A stretch of 9,914 bases of DNA. It comes from Mycoplasmatota bacterium. GTDB lineage: Bacteria; Bacillota_I; Bacilli_A; Izemoplasmatales; Izemoplasmataceae. Both the position numbers and the translations under genes were made by a program. Positions 1 to 6,239 of the stretch are shown one piece after another; the first letter of the stretch is position 1; each line of letters starts with the position of its first letter. The notes beneath the pieces were generated by a model. The model saw only the letters and a program-made list of their open reading frames with translations. It had not been told where the DNA came from and searched no databases. The stretch is from the NCBI GenBank assembly GCA_030641535.1, contig DAOWHG010000083.1:1-9914 (forward strand). The letters run 5' to 3'.

Positions 1-1119
1 GAAAAAACAGGGATTAATTCTTTTTACACAATGCTTTGGAAGGAAAAAGAGAGATACATAATTAATGGAGTTATTAAAACAGATGATGACTATATTGTTT
101 ATGGTAGTAATCATGTAACGGGTAATCCTACATACTATGATTCAATGTTTATTGTAATAGATGAGTTGGGTAATATATTGCATCAAGTTACTATTGATTT
201 TGATGATTTAGAAGAAATTGTAGGGGCATATTACATAAATGATACTTTGATTATACACACTGTTCAATCAATTGAGTTTGAACGTGATTATCAATACGGA
301 ACAAATTACTTCTCATCTTATGATCAATCATATAATTTTATTGAAACTATCGAGATAAGACCTGAGATAGTAAAAACTTCCAGTAATGAAAATTATGTTT
401 TGTTAAATTATGAGTATAAAGGAGATTATGATGTAGGTATTAAGGATGACTTATCAATTGTCTTACCAAATGACATTATTGATATAACAAACCAAGAAGT
501 CTTCATAAATGAAGTATTTATCGATTTTCTTAATGATGCATCGCTAAACAATGAATCTATCGAGAATGGTGTCTATTTAGATTATCCTGGAATATATAAA
601 TTAGAGTACAATAATTCTGAATATAACTTCATAATTAAGCCGATAATTTCAGGAGTTGAAGATAACAAGTACTATACAGAAGGAATATCCCCAACAATTT
701 CTGCTGGGAATGTCATTTTAAATAATGACTTGTTTATTTCTGGAACTGAGATATCGGACCCAGGGAATTATGAGTTAACTGTTAATGGAATTAATAATTA
801 TACCGAGACATATAATTTTACTATTACAAGCAACATGGAGGGTATAACAAATAATCACACTTATTTCAATCCTGTAGCAATTTCTTTTAATGGAGAAGGA
901 TACTTAAATAATCAATTTGTTAATTCGCCTATTGATGTGAGTGAAGTCGGAGAATATATTTTGAAGATTAGAGGGGAAAACAACTATCTAGAGACCTATT
1001 ACTTCAAAATTGAAGCGATAACAGAAACAATGACTTTTGTGAGTTTTGTTCAGAAATTCGATATTTTTATTTTAGTAATTGTTTTAGTAAGTGGAGGAAT
1101 TATATTAAAGAAAAAGTAA
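1..1119 (+). CDS. Membrane-anchored repeat surface protein, C-terminal part (5' end outside window)
   Basis: The frame is open from base 1, ten codons before the first ATG at 31, and no ribosome binding site precedes that ATG. The gene therefore very probably starts outside the window. Residues below count from the ATG at 31. Residues 1-110 alternate short hydrophobic strands with G/D/N turns (YIVYGSN, FIVIDELGNIL), which resembles propeller-like blades; that is inference. Three related units of about 60 residues follow: a diverged one near 145-203, then clear ones at 208-266 and 271-328. Each ends in a 'G.Y.L...G.NNY.ETY.F.I' type pattern, like small Ig-like beta modules. Residues 343-359 form one hydrophobic helix ending in a KKK stop-transfer, so the chain is probably outside the cell and anchored by its C-terminus. 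There is no LPXTG motif. Function is unknown; adhesion or envelope binding is a guess. Asn, Tyr and Ile content is high. The gene closes with TAA, 71 bases before dnaE. Confidence 0.8.
   Translation, partial: EKTGINSFYTMLWKEKERYIINGVIKTDDDYIVYGSNHVTGNPTYYDSMFIVIDELGNILHQVTIDFDDLEEIVGAYYINDTLIIHTVQSIEFERDYQYGTNYFSSYDQSYNFIETIEIRPEIVKTSSNENYVLLNYEYKGDYDVGIKDDLSIVLPNDIIDITNQEVFINEVFIDFLNDASLNNESIENGVYLDYPGIYKLEYNNSEYNFIIKPIISGVEDNKYYTEGISPTISAGNVILNNDLFISGTEISDPGNYELTVNGINNYTETYNFTITSNMEGITNNHTYFNPVAISFNGEGYLNNQFVNSPIDVSEVGEYILKIRGENNYLETYYFKIEAITETMTFVSFVQKFDIFILVIVLVSGGIILKKK
652..1014 (+). repeat. Tandem Ig-like protein repeats
   Basis: Two adjacent units of 59 and 58 residues (bases 652-828 and 841-1014) align over their whole length. 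Shared positions include LNN..F near the middle, then G.Y.L...G.NNY.ETY.F.I at the end. A more diverged third unit lies upstream at about 463-639 (LNNE..., PGIYKLEYNNSEYNF). The similarity is at protein level; the DNA has diverged, so these are old duplications rather than recent slippage products. Confidence 0.65.
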
Positions 1120-1142
1120 AATAAAATTTACTTTTCCTTTTT
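1107..1142 (+). terminator. Probable intrinsic terminator of the surface-protein gene
   Basis: The arm AAAGAAAAAGTAAA (1107-1120) is complementary to TTTACTTTTCCTTT (1127-1140) except for one A/C mismatch, with the 6-base loop ATAAAA. The 3' arm runs into further T residues. The hairpin contains the stop codon TAA at 1117-1119. It is almost all A-U, so its stability is modest; the call rests on arm length and position between two genes. Confidence 0.5.
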
Positions 1143-1161
1143 ATATATTATGGCTAATATA

Positions 1162-1186
1162 TGGTATAATTTTCTTAAGGTGGTGA
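1162..1186 (+). promoter_or_regulatory. Extended -10 promoter and Shine-Dalgarno of dnaE
   Basis: TGG followed by TATAAT (1162-1170) is a perfect extended -10. No good -35 lies 16-18 bases upstream (1142-1147 reads TATATA). Transcription should start near 1177. AAGGTGGTGA at 1177-1186 is a near-consensus Shine-Dalgarno four bases before the ATG at 1191. The predicted leader is only about 14 bases, with the ribosome site at the very 5' end of the message. The same 11-mer, TATGGTATAAT, occurs before pyk. Confidence 0.7.
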
Positions 1187-1190
1187 TTGC

Positions 1191-4100
1191 ATGGACTTTG
1201 TTAATTTATTTGTTGAAACTAATTATTCAATGAATGGTTCAAACATAAAAATCAATGAATTAATTGAAAAAGCAGTAGTGAATAACTACACTTCTTTAGC
1301 AATCACTGATAGTAGAATGTATGGAGTAATAAAGTTTTACAAGGAATGTATTAAAAGAGAAATAAAACCAATTATTGGATTAAACGTTTTTACTGAAGGT
1401 ATTGGTAATGAATCAAAGACTAATATAATTTTATATGCTAAAAATAACAAGGGCTATCAAAACCTTATTAAATTAGCCAGTATTTCAAGTCTTAATGCCA
1501 TTATTACACTTAAAGAAATGAAAAAATATGGAAATGATGTAATTGGTTGTGTAAATACAGAAAACAGCGAATTAGAATCATATTTTAATAATAATCAAAA
1601 AAAAGAGTTAAATGAAACAATGGATTTACTTGAAAATTTAGTTAAAGATTTATATTTCAGAGTATCTAAAAATACTGAATTAAATAAATGGATCGAAAAA
1701 TCATATAAATTAGTTGTATTGGACTATGTTCATTATTTAGATGAAGAAGACAATCTAATTTCTAATACATTGAAAAAGATATTCTCAAAAGAATCTAATG
1801 ATTTATTTAATAATAATAAAGGATTACATTTTAAGTCTAAAGAAGAGATATCTGATTTATACCTTGATTATCCCCAAGCAATTGAGAATACACAGTTAAT
1901 TAGTGAAATGTGTAATGTAACAATTTCTTTTGATAATACTTTTCTTCCTAAATATAACGTTAAACAAAATGTTAGTTCAAAAGATTATTTACATGCTTTA
2001 GTTTATAAAGGATTAGAAAAGAGACTTAAAGGATTAAAAGTAAATAAGAAATTGTATCTTGATAGAATTGATTACGAATTAAAAGTAATAAACGATATGG
2101 GATATAATGATTATTTCCTTATTGTTTGGGATTTTGTTAAATATGCAAAAAAGAAGAAATACTTAGTTGGACCAGGTAGAGGTAGTGCTGCAGCTAGCTT
2201 AGTATCGTATTGTTTAGGGATAACTAGTGTTGATTCTATAAAATACGAGTTGGTATTTGAGAGATTCTTAAATCCAGAAAGAATTTCTTTACCAGATATC
2301 GATATGGATCTTCCAGATGACAAAAGAGATGAAATTATCGAATATGTTAGAGATTTTTACGGGATTAATAAAGTAGCAAGCATTTGTACTTTTGGGACTT
2401 TTCTATCTAAATCAGCAATTAGAGATACAGCTAGAGCTTTAGAAATTGATGGATTGTTATTAGAGGAAATCATTAAGCACGCTGATAAATATAATAATAT
2501 AAAAGAGATGTTAGAAAATTCAGGAGAAATCCAAAATATTATAACAAGAGATGATAAAGCAAAAAATCTATTAAACATTGCTTCAAGAATTGAAGGGTTA
2601 CATCGCCATGTATCTACACATGCTGCAGGGATTATTATTACTGGAGAAGAATTGACAAATTATACTCCTATTCAACCAGGATTACTTGATATGATGCAAA
2701 CGCAATATGAAGCAAAAGACTTAGAAGAATTAGGACTACTTAAAATAGATTTCTTAGGGTTAAGAAATTTAACTAGTATTGATAAAATTGTGAGACTAAT
2801 TAACGAAACAGAAAATAAGAATATTGATATTTATAAGATTCCAATGAATGATAGACTAACTTTTGATTTATTGAAGAAAGTAGAAACAACTGGTATATTT
2901 CAATTAGAATCTAGAGGAATGAGAAGCTTAATTGGGAAAATGCAAATTGATAATTTCGAAGATATTGTTACAATATTGGCTTTGTTTAGACCTGGACCAA
3001 TGGAAAACATTCCAACCTATCTTAAAAGAAGAAAGAACAAAGATAGTGTAGTTTACCCGCACATTATCTTAAAAGAAATTTTAGAAAGCACTAATGGAAT
3101 AATTATCTACCAGGAACAAATAATTAAGATTGCAAATCTATTTGCTGGATACACTTTGGGAGAAGCGGATGTTCTTAGAAGAGCAGTGAGTAAAAAACAA
3201 CAAGATGTCTTAGTAAAAGAAAGATCAAACTTTGTGAAGAAATCTCTTTTAAAGGGACATTCAGAAACGTCGTCAAATCAGATTTATGACTATATTGTTA
3301 AATTTGCAAACTATGGATTTAATCGTGCTCATAGTGTGGCATATGGTATGGTTTCTTACTGGATGGCATATTTAAAAGCTAATTATCCTAAATATTTCAT
3401 CTCTATTTTACTTTCAAGTATTATTGGAAGTGAAACTCAAATGAGAAATTACATTTTCGAAGCTAACAAATTAGGGGTAAAAATACTGCCTCCATCGATA
3501 AATAATTCTAATGACTCATTTAACCCCGAGGGGAATCATTTAAGATATCCTTTATTAGGTATAAAGAATATAGGAATTAATACAGTGAAAGCAATTCTTG
3601 ACGAGCGAGAAAAGGGTGTATTTAAATCATATATTGATTTTGTTAATAGAACTCATTCTAGTTTAAGTAAAAGAGTTATTGAATCATTGATTAGTGCTTC
3701 AGCACTTGATGAGTTCAAATTATCAAAAAGAACAATGCATGAAAAACTAGCGGAAGTTATCAGTTTTACTGAATACGGAAGTTATATTTCTAAAGAAGAA
3801 TTTGTCTTAGATAATTTAGTTGAGTATCCTTATAATATATTAGAAGAAAAAGAGAAGGCTGTTCTAGGATTTAATCTAGTAATGAATCCCTTACTTGAAC
3901 ATACTGATTATATTAAGAAGCATAACCTACTTAAACCATCTGCTATTACGTCCAAAGATATAGGTAAAGATGTAAGAGTAATAGGTATTTTATCTTCAGT
4001 AAGAAAGATTAAAACTAAAAAAGGTACTGATATGGCCTTTGTGACAATTCAGGATGAGTATAGTAAATTGAACGGAGTTCTGTTTACTTTTGCGTATAAT

Positions 4101-4208
4101 CAATATATAAATTTACTTGAAAAAAATGTTGTTTATCTTTTCATGGTTGATATTGAGGATAGAAACAATGAGTTACAATTGGTTATCAATAAAGTTCACA
4201 AGTTATAG
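1191..4208 (+). CDS. dnaE: DNA polymerase III subunit alpha, DnaE type
   Basis: Replicative DNA polymerase extending primers with dNTPs; in Gram-positives of this type DnaE works beside PolC, mainly early in lagging-strand synthesis. The 1005-residue protein resembles Bacillus DnaE throughout but is about 110 residues shorter. The N-terminal PHP domain (about 1-200) is recognisable (IKPIIGL near 60), but the metal-binding histidines are replaced: N5, F7 and E9 stand where HxHxH-type residues lie, and D40-S41 replaces the usual D-H. Proofreading or phosphoesterase activity is therefore unlikely. The palm has GPGRGSAA from 327 and catalytic aspartates D369 and D371 in PDIDMDLPD, with the third, D520, in KIDFLGL. 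The fingers region contains FNRAHSVAYG near 710. A helix-hairpin-helix lies near 785-845 and an OB fold closes the protein (about 925-1005). I cannot find the usual internal clamp-binding QxxLF-type peptide. The ATG at 1191 is fixed by a strong Shine-Dalgarno. Confidence 0.97.
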   Translation: MDFVNLFVETNYSMNGSNIKINELIEKAVVNNYTSLAITDSRMYGVIKFYKECIKREIKPIIGLNVFTEGIGNESKTNIILYAKNNKGYQNLIKLASISSLNAIITLKEMKKYGNDVIGCVNTENSELESYFNNNQKKELNETMDLLENLVKDLYFRVSKNTELNKWIEKSYKLVVLDYVHYLDEEDNLISNTLKKIFSKESNDLFNNNKGLHFKSKEEISDLYLDYPQAIENTQLISEMCNVTISFDNTFLPKYNVKQNVSSKDYLHALVYKGLEKRLKGLKVNKKLYLDRIDYELKVINDMGYNDYFLIVWDFVKYAKKKKYLVGPGRGSAAASLVSYCLGITSVDSIKYELVFERFLNPERISLPDIDMDLPDDKRDEIIEYVRDFYGINKVASICTFGTFLSKSAIRDTARALEIDGLLLEEIIKHADKYNNIKEMLENSGEIQNIITRDDKAKNLLNIASRIEGLHRHVSTHAAGIIITGEELTNYTPIQPGLLDMMQTQYEAKDLEELGLLKIDFLGLRNLTSIDKIVRLINETENKNIDIYKIPMNDRLTFDLLKKVETTGIFQLESRGMRSLIGKMQIDNFEDIVTILALFRPGPMENIPTYLKRRKNKDSVVYPHIILKEILESTNGIIIYQEQIIKIANLFAGYTLGEADVLRRAVSKKQQDVLVKERSNFVKKSLLKGHSETSSNQIYDYIVKFANYGFNRAHSVAYGMVSYWMAYLKANYPKYFISILLSSIIGSETQMRNYIFEANKLGVKILPPSINNSNDSFNPEGNHLRYPLLGIKNIGINTVKAILDEREKGVFKSYIDFVNRTHSSLSKRVIESLISASALDEFKLSKRTMHEKLAEVISFTEYGSYISKEEFVLDNLVEYPYNILEEKEKAVLGFNLVMNPLLEHTDYIKKHNLLKPSAITSKDIGKDVRVIGILSSVRKIKTKKGTDMAFVTIQDEYSKLNGVLFTFAYNQYINLLEKNVVYLFMVDIEDRNNELQLVINKVHKL

Positions 4209-4255
4209 ATAAAAGCGTATTCATAACGAATTGTTTTTCTCAAGTATTTAAGATA

Positions 4256-4264
4256 TGGTATAAT
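4256..4264 (+). promoter_or_regulatory. Extended -10 promoter of pyk
   Basis: TGG plus TATAAT at 4256-4264 is a perfect extended -10, 48 bases after the dnaE stop codon. The bases 17 upstream are a poor -35 (TTTCTC, 4236-4241); TTGTTT at 4231-4236 is too far away. Transcription would begin near 4271, leaving a leader of about 80 bases before pyk. No convincing terminator lies between dnaE and this promoter, so readthrough from dnaE may also contribute. Confidence 0.7.
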
Positions 4265-4290
4265 CAAATTAGTAGATTGCAAGTTTTAAT

Positions 4291-4343
4291 TTTAAAGGTG
4301 TACCCTTTAAATGGCTCAGTTTAGAAGAATATTTAAATGGGAG
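4291..4343 (+). promoter_or_regulatory. Candidate two-state RNA element in the pyk leader
   Basis: Two hairpins share one strand. Hairpin A pairs TTTAAAGG (4291-4298) with CCTTTAAA (4304-4311), 8 bp with a 5-base loop. Hairpin B pairs CCCTTTAAAT (4303-4312) with ATTTAAATGGG (4331-4341), 10 bp with one bulged U and an 18-base loop. B covers the GGG of the pyk Shine-Dalgarno region (GGGAGTGA, 4339-4346) and A leaves it free. The geometry fits control of translation start, but no ligand-binding core of a known riboswitch is recognised, and A/T palindromes arise easily in such DNA. Confidence 0.4.
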
Positions 4344-4346
4344 TGA
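4311..4346 (+). CDS. Possible leader peptide ORF upstream of pyk (11 codons)
   Basis: ATG at 4311 opens an 11-codon frame, MAQFRRIFKWE, ending in TGA at 4344-4346 inside the pyk Shine-Dalgarno region and four bases before the pyk ATG. A Shine-Dalgarno-like AAAGGTG lies at 4294-4300, but its spacing to the ATG is long (10 bases) and it lies in a hairpin arm. If translated, ribosomes would open hairpin B and end beside the pyk start, coupling the two. The peptide has no run of one amino acid, so classic attenuation is not indicated. It could equally be a chance frame. Confidence 0.22.
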   Translation: MAQFRRIFKWE

Positions 4347-4350
4347 TTTT

Positions 4351-5781
4351 ATGATACAATTTAATCAAACGAAAATTATTTGTACTATTGGTCCAGTTAG
4401 TAACGATATTGGCGTAATGAGAAAGTTAATTGATGCAGGAATGGATGTAATGAGAATGAACTTTTCTCATGAAAATCAAGAAAAACATCTTGCTAGATTA
4501 AATGTTTTGCGTGAATTAAATAAAGAGAAAAGCACTTATGTTGCTTCTTTACTGGACACAAAAGGACCAGAAATAAGAACTAATTCTTTTGAGGGCGGTA
4601 AAGTTACTATTAAGAAAAACTCTGTTGTAACTATACATATGGAAGAAATTGTTGGTGATGAGGTTAGCTTTAGCATTACTTATCCAAAACTTTATCAAGA
4701 TATTAAAATTGATCAGAAAGTTTTAGTTGATGATGGATATCTTAGTTTAACCGTTACAGAGGTTGATAAAGATAAAAAACTCATTATTACAAAGGCTGAT
4801 AATACTCATACAATTAAAAACCGTAGAGGGATAAATGTACCTGGTGTAGAGTTACAATTAGATTTTATTTCTGAAAAAGATAAATCAGACATAATATGGG
4901 GATGCAAAAATGACGTAGATTTTATTGCCGCTTCTTTTGTTAGAAGAGCAAGTGATGTTTTAGAAATTAGAAGAATAATGAAAGAAAACAATAATGAAGA
5001 CATTCAAATTATTTCTAAGATTGAGAATAAAGAAGGTGTAGATAATATTGATTCTATCATCGATATATCAGATGGAATTATGATTGCTCGTGGGGATTTA
5101 GGAGTTGAAGTTCCAGCTGAAGATGTTCCAGGAATTCAGAAGTATATTATCGAAAGATGCCATAACAAAGGGAAAACAAGTGTAACAGCAACTCAAATGC
5201 TTGAATCAATGATTACTCATCCAAGGCCTACACGTGCTGAAGTTAGTGATGTTGCGAATGCAATATATGATGGTACTGATGCAATAATGTTAAGTGGTGA
5301 AAGTGCAATTGGAATTTACCCAATAGAATCAGTTCAAGTGATGAGTAATATTGCAACAAAGATAGAATCATTAGTAGATCGCGATATATTAGTAAAAAGA
5401 GCAAATAAAGAAGCACAAAATGAAAATATTGAAACTTCTATTGCTTTAAGTGTTGCTCATACAGCAATGCAGAATAAAGTTGAATTAATTGTAGCACCTA
5501 CTACAAGTGGAAATACAGCTCGATTAATATCTAAATACAGACCTAATACAAGAATAATAGCTTTAACAAACACTGCTAAAATAGCGCGCAGTTTAGCCCT
5601 TCATAGTGGTGTAGAGGCTAGAGTATTTCATTTACAGTCCGATACAGAAGCACTAATTAAAAAGTCTATTTTACTTGCAAAAAATGAATATAAATGTATG
5701 CCAGGATGTAGAATAATTGTAACGGGAGGATTCCCACTTGGGTCTCCAACAAATTTTTTAAGAATAGAAGATATAAAATAA
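4351..5781 (+). CDS. pyk: Pyruvate kinase
   Basis: Catalyses the last ATP-making step of glycolysis, phosphoenolpyruvate plus ADP to pyruvate plus ATP, in the cytoplasm, normally as a tetramer. The N-terminus has TKIICTIGP (7-15) and the substrate-site residues R35, N37 and S39 in MRMNFSH. LDTKGPEIRT (68-77) supplies D69, T70 and K71, and E74 is the residue found in K+-dependent enzymes. The B domain spans roughly 75-165. The signature IISKIENKEGV carries the catalytic K223 and metal ligand E225; ARGDLGVE contributes D249, and T281 lies in TATQMLESM. The C-terminal regulatory domain covers about 350-476. At 476 residues it lacks the extra PEP-utiliser-like C-terminal domain of Bacillus Pyk. 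The ATG at 4351 follows GGGAGTGA by four bases. The gene has its own promoter and terminator and lies directly after dnaE, without the pfkA often next to pyk in Firmicutes. Confidence 0.98.
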   Translation: MIQFNQTKIICTIGPVSNDIGVMRKLIDAGMDVMRMNFSHENQEKHLARLNVLRELNKEKSTYVASLLDTKGPEIRTNSFEGGKVTIKKNSVVTIHMEEIVGDEVSFSITYPKLYQDIKIDQKVLVDDGYLSLTVTEVDKDKKLIITKADNTHTIKNRRGINVPGVELQLDFISEKDKSDIIWGCKNDVDFIAASFVRRASDVLEIRRIMKENNNEDIQIISKIENKEGVDNIDSIIDISDGIMIARGDLGVEVPAEDVPGIQKYIIERCHNKGKTSVTATQMLESMITHPRPTRAEVSDVANAIYDGTDAIMLSGESAIGIYPIESVQVMSNIATKIESLVDRDILVKRANKEAQNENIETSIALSVAHTAMQNKVELIVAPTTSGNTARLISKYRPNTRIIALTNTAKIARSLALHSGVEARVFHLQSDTEALIKKSILLAKNEYKCMPGCRIIVTGGFPLGSPTNFLRIEDIK

Positions 5782-5807
5782 CCTTAACGCCGTTAAGGTT
5801 TTTTATT
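5780..5807 (+). terminator. Intrinsic terminator of pyk
   Basis: AACCTTAAC (5780-5788) pairs perfectly with GTTAAGGTT (5792-5800) around the loop GCC, and the 3' arm continues into a run of T residues and TTTATTT-type sequence. The stem starts within the pyk stop codon TAA. This is a textbook Rho-independent terminator separating pyk from the padR operon. Confidence 0.9.
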
Positions 5808-5851
5808 TGGGAAAAATTATTAAGTAAAATAAAAAAAAATTAACAAAATAC

Positions 5852-5890
5852 TTTACAAGTTATATATTGTATGCTACTATACATTATATA
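5852..5890 (+). promoter_or_regulatory. padR operon promoter with overlapping inverted-repeat operator
   Basis: TTTACA (5852-5857), a 17-base spacer and TACTAT (5875-5880), the latter preceded by TGC, form a good extended promoter; an A-rich stretch at 5822-5849 could act as an UP element. An inverted repeat covers the spacer, the -10 and the probable start point near 5887: TATATATTGTAT (5861-5872), spacer GCTACT, then ATACATTATATA (5879-5890), matching at 11 of 12 positions. This suits repression by the PadR protein encoded immediately downstream, as is common in the family. A partial direct copy of CTACTATACATTATA (5874-5888) follows as CTACTAGACAATGTA (5891-5905). Confidence 0.65.
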
Positions 5891-5918
5891 CTACTAGACA
5901 ATGTAAAGGAGGAAACTT

Positions 5919-6239
5919 ATGGGTGCACAATTAAAAAAGGGTGTTCTAGACCTCGTTGTATTAAGTAAAATTTGCGAGAGAGACACTTATGGATATGATA
6001 TATATCAAGAAATTAATAGAAATCTTGGAATAAGCGAGAGTACTATTTATCCAATCCTAAGAAAATTTACAAAAGAAGGACTTTGCGAGACTTATCTAAG
6101 AGAGTCTTCGGGAGGACCACCACGTAAATATTTTAAGATAACACGAAAAGGCGAAAATAGGCTGGATGATCTAAAAGTTGATTGGAGAAGATTTGAAAAA
6201 GTGGTAAATATATTAATTAGAGGTGACAGATATGAATAA
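5919..6239 (+). CDS. PadR-family transcriptional regulator
   Basis: A 106-residue winged-helix DNA-binding protein of the small PadR type (subfamily 2: one wHTH domain plus a short C-terminal helix), expected to bind DNA as a dimer. The family pattern is complete: start MGAQLKKGVLDLVVLS, then YGYDIYQEI (about 25-33), the recognition-helix segment STIYPILRKFTKEGL, and the wing GGPPRKYFKITRKG (about 66-79). The last 25 residues form the dimerisation helix. A strong AAAGGAGG (5905-5912) lies six bases before the ATG. The stop codon overlaps the next gene's start by eight bases, so the two are co-translated. The overlapping inverted repeat upstream suggests autorepression. In many Firmicutes such PadR proteins precede a DUF1700/HAAS membrane protein, as here; the inducer, often a cell-envelope stress or toxic compound, cannot be read from the sequence. 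Confidence 0.95.
   Translation: MGAQLKKGVLDLVVLSKICERDTYGYDIYQEINRNLGISESTIYPILRKFTKEGLCETYLRESSGGPPRKYFKITRKGENRLDDLKVDWRRFEKVVNILIRGDRYE

Noticed and set aside
31..33. ATG at 31 as the true start of the first gene
   Set aside because: The frame is open to the left edge, there is no Shine-Dalgarno in bases 10-28, and no signal peptide follows for a protein that ends in a membrane anchor.
4209..4250. Terminator after dnaE (ATTC/GAAT stem before a T-rich stretch near 4220-4240)
   Set aside because: The stem is only four base pairs with a five-base loop, too weak to call.
4344..4346. TGA read as tryptophan (code 4)
   Set aside because: The complete genes encode Trp with TGG and contain no in-frame TGA, so there is no sign of a reassigned codon.
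6223..6231. Alternative GTG start for the HAAS/DUF4097 protein, three codons upstream
   Set aside because: The GTG is part of the GAGGTGA Shine-Dalgarno of the ATG at 6232, and the family usually starts MNKxxFLxxL, which fits the ATG.
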